Of a stretch of DNA of 64,000 nucleotides, positions 36,876 to 45,661 are shown in pieces. A model generated the notes under the pieces. That model was not told the origin of the DNA, did no database searches, and saw only the letters and a program-made list of their open reading frames with translations. Origin of the DNA: GCA-003244245 sp050699875 (lineage in GTDB: Bacteria > Actinomycetota > Actinomycetes > Mycobacteriales > Pseudonocardiaceae); contig JBOHFX010000091.1 of the NCBI GenBank assembly GCA_050699875.1, positions 1 to 64,000 on the forward strand. Reading direction: 5' to 3'. The position numbers and the translations under genes were made by a program. Position 1 is the stretch's first letter. The number at the start of each line of letters is the position of its first letter.

Positions 36876-37905
36876 TCAGCGCCAGGCGCGGCGACGCAGC
36901 AGGCGCAGGCCGTTCTCGTCGCGGACCAGCACGGCGTCGGCGGTCTGCAGTGCGAGGTCGGAGCCGACTCCACCCATCGCCACCCGAGCTCGGCGGTGGC
37001 CAGCGACGGTGCGTCGTTGACGCCGTCGCCGATGACCAGGACGCGGTTGCCGTCGGTCTGGAGCTGGGCGACTACCCCTACCTTATCTGCGGGCAGCAGC
37101 CCGGCCCGCACATCGGTGATGCCGACTTCGGCAGCGACCCGGCGGGCGGCGGCTGGGTTGTCGCCGGTGAGCAGGATCGGCCGCTTTCCGGTGAGCGTGA
37201 CCAACCTAGCCACCGCCGCTGCCGCGCCGGGGCGTGTCCGGTCGGCCAGCCCGAGCACTCCTGGGGCGACCCCATCTATGGTGACGACCACGGCCGTGCA
37301 GCCTTCGGTCTGCAGCTCCCGCACGATCTCCGTGGCAACTGGCTCTATATCGCCATAGTCGGGTCTGGTGACCGCGACGCGGCGTTGGCCGACCATGGCC
37401 CGTCACGCCACGACCCGGCTCGGCTCGGAAGTCGTGGGCGGTGGCTACAGCGATTCCGGCTTCCGCTGCATGCGTGACCATCGCCCGGGCTAGCGGGTGC
37501 TCGCTGGGCGTCTCGGCGGCCGCGGCGAGCGCGAGCAGCGTGTCGGCGTCCTGGTCGGGCAGGGGCGGATGGCGACCAGGCGCGGGGCGCCCTCCGTCAG
37601 GGTGCCGGTCTTACCCAGGACCGCGAGGGTGGCGGTGCCCAGCCGCGTCGGCGCCAGCGCCGCCCCGAACGCCAGCGGCAAGGCGAACAAGGCAAGGGTC
37701 GCCACGACCACGCCAACCGAGTAGCGCTGCTCGACCCGTTCGATGAACAGGCTTCACCGGGCTCTACAGCAATAGGCAGGGATTCACCGGTGACGCTGGC
37801 CTGGTCGATCTCGCTGCGCCCGGCGATCACGCGGCCGTCCGCGCCGATCAGCTCCCCGGGCGCACGGTGATGACATCGCCCACCGCGAGGTCGGCGACCG
37901 GCACT
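36876..37905 (-). pseudogene. Heavy-metal (P1B-type) ATPase, degraded
   Basis: Pieces of one P-type ATPase appear in order but in different frames: GELIGADGRVIAG and SVTGESLPI of the actuator domain (near 37770-37860), a GKTGTLTEG phosphorylation motif (near 37610) in which the essential Asp of DKTGT is Gly, LTGDNPAAARRVAAEVGI and VIGDGVNDAPSLATAELG of the nucleotide-binding domain, and a closing LRLLRRRAW. The region between actuator and phosphorylation motif is shortened by deletion. Metal-export ATPases of this type are common next to ArsR-family regulators, a fragment of which lies at 37921-38028. Confidence 0.85.
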
Positions 37906-37920
37906 GGCTCCTCGGTGCAC

Positions 37921-38028
37921 CGGCGCAGGGAAGGCACCTTCATCTACTACGACGTCGCCGCCGACGAACACCTGCGCCCGCTACTCACCGACGCCCTCTT
38001 TGGTCGTGAGGCACACGCCTCGGACTGA
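37921..38028 (+). pseudogene. ArsR/SmtB-family regulator, C-terminal remnant
   Basis: The open frame reads RREGTFIYYDVAADEHLRPL and ends L-F-G-R-E-A-H-A-S-D before a TGA at 38026, which matches the last wing strand and dimerisation helix of an ArsR-type metal sensor (compare Y-Y-x-L-A-D-x-H-V-R-x-L). The helix-turn-helix half is missing. It is divergent from the decayed metal ATPase, the normal arrangement for such a sensor. Confidence 0.65.
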
Positions 38029-38222
38029 GTCAGTGGTCATCGACGGTCGTTCTAGACACCCGCCCGGAGCGGCTCCTCACGATGAGCTCGGTTTGCGGCG
38101 AAGAGTCCCTTCATCCTGGAATCCCCGCTCGCGATCAATGGCCTCGAGGCGATGGCCAAGCGACTCGCCGCATCGCCGTGATCTCTGCACAGGACAGCAG
38201 GCAGGGGTGAGACAGTTCGCCG

Positions 38223-38427
38223 TCACAAGCCACCCTGGGACTTGCACCGCAGCACATGGGTGGTCCGGATACCGTTATGAGGCCGCACGCCGTGCAGGCA
38301 TCGGTAGTTGTCAAGGACTAGGACCTCACCTGAGCCGTTCGGGAACGAAGTCCACGCCTTCGACGATCGGCTGTAACTCGGGCCTTATGGCGCCGTTCCG
38401 GCGCCCGATCTCGGTAGCCTGTCCCAT
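38223..38427 (-). pseudogene. TauD/clavaminate synthase-like oxygenase, C-terminal remnant
   Basis: The minus strand reads MGQATEIGRRNGAIRP, then after a frameshift near 38335 G-E-V-L-V-L-D-N-Y-R-C-L-H-G-V-R-P-H and R-T-T-H-V-L-R-C-K before a stop. The N-x-R-x-L-H-G pattern with distal His is the C-terminal end of Fe(II)/2-oxoglutarate oxygenases. The rest of the gene is absent. It lies directly downstream of the methyltransferase gene. Confidence 0.6.
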
Positions 38428-38471
38428 TCGAAGCTTCCCTGTCGTTGGCGTAGCCCCATCGGTCAACCCGG

Positions 38472-39278
38472 CTAAAGCGGACTGGCCCGCGCAATCAAGA
38501 TATGGTCGGTGCCCGACTGCCAGACTGGGCCGATCGAGGTGAAGCCCGCCGCGCGCAGCATCGCAACGTGCTCGTCCACGGACAGGCGATTTCCGTAGCC
38601 GTGGCGCAGCCCCCGCTGTACCCGCCGCGCCTGTAGTTCGGCCAAGGCGGGTTCGGCGGTGACCTCATCCCACCAGGTGCTCCAGTCCTCGTTCTCGGTC
38701 ACCCCGGTCCGCTCGGCGCGGCCTTTCTCGGCGGCCTCCGCGAGCTCGCAGAGGGACTGGTCGGCGAGCTTGAGATGATCGCCGTTGACGAGGATGCCAC
38801 CGGGACGCAACAGCGCGGCTATGTCGACATAGAGCCTGGCCAGGTGCTCGGGTGGCACCCAGTGCAGGGCGGTGGTGGAGACCGCGGCGTCGATCATCTG
38901 GACCGGGCTTAGGGCCTGCGTCCAGCCGGCTGCGGTGATGTCGGCATCGATGAAGTGGACCCGGTGGCCGTAGCGGGTCCGCCCCAGTGCCAGCAACAGC
39001 GGATCAATGTCCACGCCCAGCAGCACGGCGTGCGGCAAGCGGTGGGCGAGCCGGCCGGCCAGCGACCCTGGTCCGCAGCCGATGTCGAGCACGACTGGCG
39101 CCGCCGCGTCATCGACCACGTGGGCAACGACGTCGCCGATCACCGCGAAGCGCTCCTCGCGGTCTGCGATGTAGCGCATTTGCTGAGCGTCCCATCGCGC
39201 AATCCAGGTGGCGGCCACTTCCTGTGCGACGTCCGCCGCGAAGTCGGCACCGGCCCCGCTGGCCGCCTTGGCGGTCAT
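38472..39278 (-). CDS. Class I SAM-dependent methyltransferase
   Basis: From ATG 39278 (AAAGGAG eight bases upstream) the 268-residue protein has the SAM motif VVLDIGCGPGSLAGRLA, VDIDPLLLALGR, FIDADI and a post-motif ALHWVPPEHLARLY. Target unknown. The adjacent oxygenase remnant on the same strand hints at a former small biosynthetic set, but this is only context. Confidence 0.88.
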   Translation of the reverse strand: MTAKAASGAGADFAADVAQEVAATWIARWDAQQMRYIADREERFAVIGDVVAHVVDDAAAPVVLDIGCGPGSLAGRLAHRLPHAVLLGVDIDPLLLALGRTRYGHRVHFIDADITAAGWTQALSPVQMIDAAVSTTALHWVPPEHLARLYVDIAALLRPGGILVNGDHLKLADQSLCELAEAAEKGRAERTGVTENEDWSTWWDEVTAEPALAELQARRVQRGLRHGYGNRLSVDEHVAMLRAAGFTSIGPVWQSGTDHILIARASPL

Positions 39279-39675
39279 AGTCGGCTCCTTTGCACTAATC
39301 AGTTGTAGCAAAAATTATGCATTAGATGGTCGCCGTCGTCGATGGTTACTTCGTCGTTCTCGGTACCTTCGACGTCGCCGAGGTGCAGACCCTGAGGCCG
39401 TGTCGAGTACGCACTGGTCCGCGCCGTCGGCCGCGGCGCCCTCGATGCACCCGTATCTCGGGATCGTGCGACGAACTTCTCCACGCTGGTCTCTGTGTAC
39501 CTCCTGCCGACGCTGGCGAGCGAGTCAGGCGCTCCAAGGCGACCGTCTCGGCCGGCGGTGGCGCCACTACCCCTTGCGTTCTGGAGACAGAACGCGGTTA
39601 TCGAGGCCTCCGTGGCAACGCTCTGGAGACAGAATGCTGTGATGCGGGGGAGCGTAACGGTGTTATGGTTGGTTT
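39279..39675. other. 397-bp gap with paired CTGGAGACAGAA motifs
   Basis: No gene was found. An AT-rich stretch near 39290-39325 is probably the methyltransferase promoter. TCTGGAGACAGAA occurs at 39580-39592 and 39622-39634, a 42-bp period; the first copy is a perfect palindrome, GCGTTCTG/CAGAACGC around GAGA (39576-39595). The copies stop about 40 bp before the DUF1707 gene and look like operator sites for it. Confidence 0.55.
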
Positions 39676-40119
39676 GTGGACGAGGAGACGTCGCGAAGTC
39701 GGGTGCGGGCTGCGGACACTGATCGAGAACGGGTGGCGGAGCAGTTGCGGTCGGCGCACGCCGACGGCCGTCTCGACCTAGCCGAGTATGACGAGCGGGT
39801 CCAGCAAGCCTGGGCCGCGCGGACCTATGGCGAGCTCGAGACGCTTACCACCGACCTGCCTCGGCCCCGCCCGGCTGCTGCCGATGAGACCCGTGCGGAG
39901 GTGCGACAACCGCGCCATCAACATGGGCGTGGCGGCCGCGGTGCGGTCGCCGCCTGGGCCAGCGTGAGTCTGATCAACGTGGTGATCTGGGCACTGGTCT
40001 GCCTGTTCACCCTAGGCTGGATCTATCCCTGGTGGGTCTGGATAGCGGGACCGTGGGGCGCGGTGCTCCTGGCCGGCTGGGTAGGTGACCGGGTGAGGTC
40101 CGCCGGCCCTCAGCGGTAA
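39676..40119 (+). CDS. DUF1707 (SHOCT-like) membrane protein
   Basis: The 147-residue protein has the DUF1707 signature near the N-terminus (RAADTDRERVAEQLRSAHADG and LAEYDERVQQAWAARTYGEL, each given as part), a basic linker, and two membrane segments (about 90-112 and 115-137). The function is unknown; the domain may bind a partner or nucleic acid on the cytoplasmic face. The start is GTG 39676 with no strong ribosome site, so the message may have almost no leader. Confidence 0.85.
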   Translation: MDEETSRSRVRAADTDRERVAEQLRSAHADGRLDLAEYDERVQQAWAARTYGELETLTTDLPRPRPAAADETRAEVRQPRHQHGRGGRGAVAAWASVSLINVVIWALVCLFTLGWIYPWWVWIAGPWGAVLLAGWVGDRVRSAGPQR

Positions 40120-40154
40120 TCGGTTGGGGCCGGTTTGGATCTGGGCGTGACCTG

Positions 40155-40170
40155 GACGTAAACTGTGGTG
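40155..40170 (+). promoter_or_regulatory. Probable promoter of the infA ribosomal-protein operon
   Basis: GACGTAAACTGTGGTG contains a TAAACT -10 box; TTGGAT lies 18 bp before it as a possible -35. The same 16 bases with one change stand before rplM (61772-61787). The infA ATG is about 185 nt further on, leaving a long untranslated leader. Confidence 0.6.
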
Positions 40171-40352
40171 TCGGCGCGAGCAACGCGCTGGTTTCTCGCG
40201 TGTCTGCAGGTATCTGCGCAGGCTTCCTGCACACAGCAGGGCGTCCCCGCACTTTTCGTGATGCCGCCCCACGTCGTGGAACTGGTGAGTACCCGGGTCG
40301 TGGCAAGGCCGCCAGCCGGCGGCGTGGCGAAGTGAGCAGGAACGCGGAGGAC

Positions 40353-40574
40353 ATGGGCAAGAAGGACGGCGCGATCGAGGTCGAGGGTCGGGTGGTCGAA
40401 CCACTTCCCAACGCGATGTTCCGGGTCGAGTTGGAGAACGGTCACCGCGTTCTCGCACACATCAGCGGCAAGATGCGTCAGCACTATATCCGTATCCTGC
40501 CCGAGGATCGGGTGGTCGTGGAGCTTTCGCCCTACGACCTGTCCCGGGGCCGCATCGTCTACCGCTATAAGTAA
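40353..40574 (+). CDS. infA: Translation initiation factor IF-1
   Basis: The 73-residue S1-fold protein starts MGKKDGAIEVEGRVVEPLPN and contains HISGKMRQHYIRILPEDRV, all standard for IF-1. GGAGG lies just before ATG 40353. It heads the operon infA-rpmJ-rpsM-rpsK-rpsD-rpoA-rplQ-truA. Confidence 0.97.
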   Translation: MGKKDGAIEVEGRVVEPLPNAMFRVELENGHRVLAHISGKMRQHYIRILPEDRVVVELSPYDLSRGRIVYRYK

Positions 40575-40612
40575 GGCACCACACAGCGAGCACAACTACA
40601 GGGACAGATGAC

Positions 40613-40726
40613 GTGAAGGTACAACCAAGCGTCAAGAGGATCTGCGACAAGTGCAAAGTGATCCGCCGCCACGGCGTGGTCATGGTGATCTGCGAGAACC
40701 TGCGCCACAAGCAGCGCCAGGGCTAG
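40613..40726 (+). CDS. rpmJ: Ribosomal protein L36 (bL36)
   Basis: The 37-residue frame MKVQPSVKRICDKCKVIRRH to ...RHKQRQG is bL36. It keeps the zinc ribbon: Cys11, Cys14, Cys27 and His32. The start is GTG at 40613 with GGGACAG weakly upstream. It lies 38 bp after infA, the usual order. Confidence 0.97.
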   Translation: MKVQPSVKRICDKCKVIRRHGVVMVICENLRHKQRQG

Positions 40727-40900
40727 CAGGGCACGACGTCGCCGGCCCACGGCGCGAGAAGACCTCCCCGCACCACCCGATCCACCCGGGATCGGTCCGC
40801 CCCCGGACATCAGGCCGGGGCCCGCGAATGACGGTGCAACCGTCAGGGCGGGACGGACGGGGAGCAGACCTGGTGACGACGAGACAGGAGAACCCGTCGC

Positions 40901-41281
40901 ATGGCGCGACTCGCCGGCGTCGATCTTCCCCGCGACAAGCGGATGGAGATCGCGCTGACCTACATCTACGGCATCGGCCGTACCCGCTCGCACGAGATCC
41001 TCAGCGCCACCGGGGTCAACCCGGACCTGCGCTCCAAGGACCTGTCTGACGAGGACCTCGTCCGGCTGCGGGACTACATCGAGGACAGCTACAAGGTTGA
41101 GGGTGACCTCCGTCGGGAGGTCCAGGCCGACATCCGCCGGAAGATCGAGATCGGCTGCTACGAGGGCCTGCGGTGGCGCCGCGGGCTGCCCGTGCGTGGT
41201 CAACGAACCAAGACCAACGCCCGCACCCGCAAGGGGCCGAAGAAGACCGTCGCCGGCAAGAAGAAGGCCGGGAAGAAGTAG
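40901..41281 (+). CDS. rpsM: Ribosomal protein S13 (uS13)
   Basis: The 126-residue protein starts MARLAGVDLPRDKRMEIALT, has the GIGRTRSHEIL loop and ends in the basic tail GPKKTVAGKKKAGKK. AGGAG lies upstream of ATG 40901. The 174 bp between rpmJ and rpsM contain no gene. Confidence 0.98.
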   Translation: MARLAGVDLPRDKRMEIALTYIYGIGRTRSHEILSATGVNPDLRSKDLSDEDLVRLRDYIEDSYKVEGDLRREVQADIRRKIEIGCYEGLRWRRGLPVRGQRTKTNARTRKGPKKTVAGKKKAGKK

Positions 41282-41339
41282 CGCCGGTTGAATCAACGAC
41301 AGGTCAGCCTGACCCAGACTTTGTAGGAGCGCAAACCGC

Positions 41340-41747
41340 ATGCCACCCAGAGCACGAACAGGCACCGGCGTCAAGAAGGTGCGTCGCAAGGAAAAGAAGA
41401 ATGTCGCGCATGGCCATGCTCATATCAAGTCGACGTTCAACAACACGATCGTCTCGATCACCGACCCCACCGGCGCGGTGATCGCGTGGGCGTCCGCGGG
41501 TCACGTGGGGTTCAAGGGCTCCCGCAAGTCCACCCCGTTCGCCGCGCAGATGGCCGCCGAGAACGCCGCGCGCAAGGCCGCCGAGCATGGGATGAAGAAG
41601 GTCGATGTCTTCGTGAAGGGTCCGGGTTCAGGCCGCGAGACCGCGATCCGGTCGCTGCAGGCCGCCGGCCTTGAGGTCGGCACCATCCAGGACGTGACCC
41701 CGCAGCCGCACAACGGTTGCCGGCCGCCGAAGCGACGCCGGGTCTGA
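41340..41747 (+). CDS. rpsK: Ribosomal protein S11 (uS11)
   Basis: The 135-residue protein has NVAHGHAHIKSTFNNTIVSI, SAGHVGFKGSRKSTPFAAQ and the end PHNGCRPPKRRRV, all typical of uS11. TAGGAG precedes ATG 41340. Confidence 0.98.
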   Translation: MPPRARTGTGVKKVRRKEKKNVAHGHAHIKSTFNNTIVSITDPTGAVIAWASAGHVGFKGSRKSTPFAAQMAAENAARKAAEHGMKKVDVFVKGPGSGRETAIRSLQAAGLEVGTIQDVTPQPHNGCRPPKRRRV

Positions 41748-41771
41748 CGGCGCGGAAGGGAGAAGCTAGCA

Positions 41772-42377
41772 ATGGCTCGGTACACCGGACCCGTCACCCG
41801 CAAGTCCCGCCGGCTCAAGACCGACCTGGTCGGCGGCGACCAGGCCTTCGAGCGCCGTCCATATCCGCCCGGCCAGCACGGCCGCGCCCGGATCAAGGAG
41901 AGCGAGTACCTACTGCAGATGCAGGAGAAGCAGAAGGCTCGCTTCACCTACGGCGTCATGGAAAAGCAGTTCCACCGCTACTACGAGGAAGCCAACCGCC
42001 GTCCCGGTAAGACCGGTGACACCCTGCTGCAGATTTTGGAGTCTCGGCTGGACAACGTCATTTACCGGGCTGGCCTGGCCCGCACCCGGCGCCAGGCACG
42101 CCAGCTGGTGAGCCACGGACACTTCCTGGTCAATGGCGGCAAAGTCGATGTCCCCAGTTTCCGGGTATCCAAGTTCGACATCATCGACGTCAAACCCAAG
42201 TCGGTACCGACCCTGCCGTTCGTGGTGGCCAAGGAAAGCTTGGGAGACCGCCCGGTACCTGCGTGGCTGCAAGTCGTTCCCGCAACGATGCGGGTGCTGG
42301 TGCACCGGCTGCCGGAGCGGGCTCAGATCGACGTACCGCTGCAGGAGCAGCTGATCGTCGAGCTCTACTCCAAGTAA
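41772..42377 (+). CDS. rpsD: Ribosomal protein S4 (uS4)
   Basis: The 201-residue protein starts MARYTGPVTRKSRRLKTDLV and has the S4 RNA-binding domain (LESRLDNVIYRAGLARTRRQ, VSHGHFLVNGGKVDVPS). The N-terminal zinc Cys residues of some S4 proteins are absent (Cys-minus form). It starts 24 nt after rpsK. Confidence 0.98.
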   Translation: MARYTGPVTRKSRRLKTDLVGGDQAFERRPYPPGQHGRARIKESEYLLQMQEKQKARFTYGVMEKQFHRYYEEANRRPGKTGDTLLQILESRLDNVIYRAGLARTRRQARQLVSHGHFLVNGGKVDVPSFRVSKFDIIDVKPKSVPTLPFVVAKESLGDRPVPAWLQVVPATMRVLVHRLPERAQIDVPLQEQLIVELYSK

Positions 42378-42425
42378 ACCCGACCAACGGCGTCAAATAG
42401 CGGGCGCCAGAGGAGGAACATCACC

Positions 42426-43499
42426 ATGTTGATCACCCAGCGGCCCAACCTCAGCGAGGACCCGGTCGACTACACCCGTTCCCGGTTCGTGATCGAGCCG
42501 CTGGAGCCGGGGTTCGGCTACACCTTGGGTAATTCGCTGCGCCGGACGTTGCTCTCGTCCATTCCGGGGGCGGCGGTCACCAGCATCCGCATTGATGGCG
42601 TGCTGCACGAGTTCACCACCGTGCCGGGCGTCAAGGAGGACATCACCGACATCATCCTCAACCTCAAGGAGCTCGTGGTCGGCTCCGAAGAGGACGAACC
42701 GGTGACGATGTACCTGCGCAAGCAGGGTCCGGGTGACGTCACCGCGGGCGACATCGTGCCGCCGGCCGGTGTCACCGTGTACAACCCCGATCTGCACATC
42801 GCCACCCTGAACGGCAAGGGCAAGCTGGAGATCGAGCTGGTCGTGGAGCGTGGCCGCGGCTATGTCCCCGCGGTGCAGAACAAGACGTCCGGTGCCGAGA
42901 TCGGCCGGATCCCGGTGGATTCGATCTACTCGCCGGTGCTGAAGGTGACCTACAAGGTCGAGGCCACCCGGGTCGAGCAGCGCACCGACTTCGACAAGCT
43001 GATCCTCGACGTGGAGACCAAGCCGTCGCTTACCCCGCGTGACGCGCTTGCTTCGGCCGGCCGCACCCTGGTGGAGTTGTTCGGCCTGGCCCGCGAGCTC
43101 AACGTGGACGCCGAGGGCATCGAGATCGGTCCCTCGCCGGCCGAAGCGGACACGATCGCCGCGTTCGCGATGCCCATCGAGGACCTGGACCTCACCGTCC
43201 GTTCCTACAACTGCCTCAAGCGCGAGGGCATCCACACCGTCGGCGAGTTGGTCAGCCGCAGCGAGGCAGACCTGCTGGACATCCGAAACTTCGGTGCCAA
43301 GTCCATCGACGAGGTGAAGCTGAAATTGGCCGGCCTCGGTCTGCAGCTCAAGGACAGCCCTCCCGGCTTCGACCCCGCAGCGGTGGCCGCGGAGTACTCG
43401 ATCGACGGGTGGGGCGACGCCAGCGACAACGGAGTCGACAGCGGTACGGACTACGGAAACGACGACGGCCACGACTACGCCGAAACCGAGCAGCTTTAG
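42426..43499 (+). CDS. rpoA: RNA polymerase alpha subunit
   Basis: The 357-residue protein has the N-terminal dimerisation domain (FVIEPLEPGFGYTLGNSLRR) and the C-terminal DNA/activator-binding domain (NCLKREGIHTVGELVSRSE, NFGAKSIDEV). An acidic Asp/Asn/Gly-rich tail follows. AGAGGAGGA lies 8 bases before ATG 42426. Confidence 0.98.
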   Translation: MLITQRPNLSEDPVDYTRSRFVIEPLEPGFGYTLGNSLRRTLLSSIPGAAVTSIRIDGVLHEFTTVPGVKEDITDIILNLKELVVGSEEDEPVTMYLRKQGPGDVTAGDIVPPAGVTVYNPDLHIATLNGKGKLEIELVVERGRGYVPAVQNKTSGAEIGRIPVDSIYSPVLKVTYKVEATRVEQRTDFDKLILDVETKPSLTPRDALASAGRTLVELFGLARELNVDAEGIEIGPSPAEADTIAAFAMPIEDLDLTVRSYNCLKREGIHTVGELVSRSEADLLDIRNFGAKSIDEVKLKLAGLGLQLKDSPPGFDPAAVAAEYSIDGWGDASDNGVDSGTDYGNDDGHDYAETEQL

Positions 43500-43529
43500 C
43501 TGCTCACGGGGCGACCGAAGGGAGCCAAG

Positions 43530-44117
43530 ATGCCAACGCCGACCAAGGGCGCCCGGCTAGGGGGGTCGCCGGCCCATGAACGGCTGATGTTGGCCAACCT
43601 GGCGACATCGCTGTTCACCCATGGCCGGATCACCACCACCGAGGCCAAGGCGAAACGGCTGCGCCCGTTCGCCGAGCGGTTGATCACCAAAGCCCGCCGG
43701 GCGGATCTGCACAACCGGCGCGAGATCATGCGAGTGATCCGGGACAAGGACGTGGTGCACAAGCTGGTCGCGGAGATCGGCCCACAGTTCGAGGGCCGGC
43801 CGGGTGGCTACACCCGCATCGTCAAGACCGTGCCACGCAAGGGTGACAACGCTCCGATGGCGATCATCGCTCTGGTCACCGAGCGCACCGCAGCGGAAGT
43901 AGAAGAGGTCAAGAGGAAGGCCTTCCAGGAGCGGCCGAAGCCGCAGCAGCCGGCCGAGAGCACCGGTGAGCTCACCACTGCACACGTTCCTGCCGGGCAG
44001 GACACCACCGCCGAGGAGGTGGCCTCGGTGGAGCCGGAAACTTCGGCCGAACAGGAGACCTCGACCGAGGAGCGGGCCCCGTCTGCCGCCCGGCAGGAGG
44101 ACAAGGGCGAATCCTGA
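43530..44117 (+). CDS. rplQ: Ribosomal protein L17 (bL17) with long acidic tail
   Basis: Residues 1-120 are standard bL17 (MPTPTKGARLGGSPAHERLM, FTHGRITTTEAKAKRLRP, GGYTRIVKTVPRKGDNAPMA). About 75 further residues form a Glu/Thr/Ser/Pro/Ala-rich disordered tail (ETSAEQETSTEERAPSA). Such tails are known from actinobacterial L17 but this one is long. Its TGA overlaps the apparent CTG start of truA. Confidence 0.96.
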   Translation: MPTPTKGARLGGSPAHERLMLANLATSLFTHGRITTTEAKAKRLRPFAERLITKARRADLHNRREIMRVIRDKDVVHKLVAEIGPQFEGRPGGYTRIVKTVPRKGDNAPMAIIALVTERTAAEVEEVKRKAFQERPKPQQPAESTGELTTAHVPAGQDTTAEEVASVEPETSAEQETSTEERAPSAARQEDKGES

Positions 44118-45010
44118 CTCTGAGCAGCACGCCGCAGGAGCCCGCCACCCCCGCCGGGGACGGCGGGCTCCTGCGCTACCGGCTGGACATCAGCTACGAC
44201 GGGACCGGCTTTTCCGGATGGGCCCGTCAGCCGGGGCGGCGCACCGTTCAGGGAGTGATCGAGGGCGCGCTGGCGACCGTGATGCGGATCCAGGCCATCC
44301 TTACCGTCGCAGGACGCACCGACGCTGGCGTGCACGCCACCGGACAGGTCGCGCACCTTGACGTGCCGCCCGGGGCGCTGCTGCCTGACCAGCTCGCCCA
44401 CCGGCTGGCTCGGCTGCTGCCACCGGACCTCCGGGTGCCCGCGGTGCGGCAGGTGCCACGCGCCTTCGACGCTCGCTTCTCCGCGCTGCGCCGGCACTAC
44501 CGGTACCGGATTTGCGACGCGCCGTGGGGAGGCGATCCGCTGCGCCGGTACGACACGGTGAGCCATTCCCGCAGGCTCGACGATGCCGCGATGAATACCG
44601 CAAGCCGGCTGTTGCTGGGCGAACATGACTTCGCCGCGTTCTGCCGCCACCGGGAAGGTGCGAGCGCGGTGCGCACCCTGGAGCGGCTCGAATGGACCCG
44701 AGGCGAACCCTACCTGCTGGTCGCGCATGTCGCGGCGGACGCGTTCTGCCACTCGATGGTGCGCAGCTTGGTGGGTGCTCTGCTGGCAGTGGGGGAAGGC
44801 CGGCGTGCTCCGGAGTGGCCCGCCGGCCTACTTCGCCATACCACTCGCGCCAGCGCGGTAACGGTGGCACCGGCGCACGGCCTCGCCCTGATCCGTGTGG
44901 ACTATCCCGACCAGGACCATCTCGGCGCCCGCGCCGAGATGACCCGGGCCCGGCGGGTCGCTCGTGAAGGGCCGCTCGATAAGCCGGCGGCGCAAATTCG
45001 TGCGCAATGA
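44114..45010 (+). CDS. truA: tRNA pseudouridine synthase A, apparent CTG start
   Basis: The enzyme makes pseudouridine at tRNA positions 38-40. The catalytic Asp is in GRTDAGVHATGQ (near 44318). Conserved residues already begin upstream of the first standard start codon (GTG 44255): YRLDISYDGTGFSGWARQPG and RRTVQGVIEGAL, encoded from about 44176. No ATG, GTG or TTG lies in frame between the upstream stop and that point, so translation most likely starts at CTG 44114 (CTGA overlap with the rplQ stop, AAGGG six bases upstream) or CTG 44120. This gives about 298 residues, normal for TruA. Confidence 0.88.
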   Translation: MTLSSTPQEPATPAGDGGLLRYRLDISYDGTGFSGWARQPGRRTVQGVIEGALATVMRIQAILTVAGRTDAGVHATGQVAHLDVPPGALLPDQLAHRLARLLPPDLRVPAVRQVPRAFDARFSALRRHYRYRICDAPWGGDPLRRYDTVSHSRRLDDAAMNTASRLLLGEHDFAAFCRHREGASAVRTLERLEWTRGEPYLLVAHVAADAFCHSMVRSLVGALLAVGEGRRAPEWPAGLLRHTTRASAVTVAPAHGLALIRVDYPDQDHLGARAEMTRARRVAREGPLDKPAAQIRAQ

Positions 45011-45015
45011 CCGGG

Positions 45016-45600
45016 TCAACGGAAGATCCAGATCATGCTCCACCCGGTCTCGGCGGGTGCTGCAATGTCGTCCGCCTCGATCCGGTCCAGGCGGTAGCCG
45101 AGGCGGCGGGGGACCGCTTGGCTGCGGACATTCGCCTCGTCGCAGTGAATCTCCACCCGGTCAACGCCGGGAAGTGCGAGGCCGGCGATCGTCAGGGCTT
45201 GAGCTGCGGAGGTGATGTGCCCGTGCCCTACGGCCGCCACGGTGAGCCAGTAACCGAGCTCGATGCCCCCGGGACCGATCCGCCGGTGCAGGCCACACAT
45301 CCCAAGGAGTTCGTCACTGTCTCGGGCCCAGAGCAGGTAGCCGTAATCGGTACCGTCCTGCCAGCGTTTCATTGCGGACGTGAGGCGTTCACGCTGGAAG
45401 GAGACGGCCGAAGCTTCGGGCACGGCCCAGGCCATCCAGGGCGTGAGGTGGCTCAAGTTGTCAGCTACCGCTGTTGCTACCCGCTCTGCATCGGCGACCG
45501 TCTCCCGTTGCAGGATGAGGCCGCGAAGCTCGATCCGTTCGGCAGGAAGGAGCTGCACAGGCGCAACCGTAGGTGTGCCAGGCCCCGCCCGGCGACCCAT
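45016..45600 (-). CDS. GNAT N-acetyltransferase, RimJ/RimL type
   Basis: The protein has the RimL-type fold: ERIELRGLILQRETVADAE-like start, LSHLTPWMAWAV, GMCGLHRRIGPGGIELGYWL and VRSQAVPRRLGYRLD, where R-x-x-G in HGHITSA replaces the usual Q-x-x-G acetyl-CoA loop only loosely. Start uncertain: ATG 45600, GTG 45558 or ATG 45663 (the last would collide with the divergent gene). It converges with truA, 5 bp apart. Substrate unknown. Confidence 0.82.
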   Translation of the reverse strand: MGRRAGPGTPTVAPVQLLPAERIELRGLILQRETVADAERVATAVADNLSHLTPWMAWAVPEASAVSFQRERLTSAMKRWQDGTDYGYLLWARDSDELLGMCGLHRRIGPGGIELGYWLTVAAVGHGHITSAAQALTIAGLALPGVDRVEIHCDEANVRSQAVPRRLGYRLDRIEADDIAAPAETGWSMIWIFR

Positions 45601-45661
45601 TTTCTGCTCGACATGCGCTGGCGCGACGCACTGGAGCGCATCGCCACACACACTCGTACCC

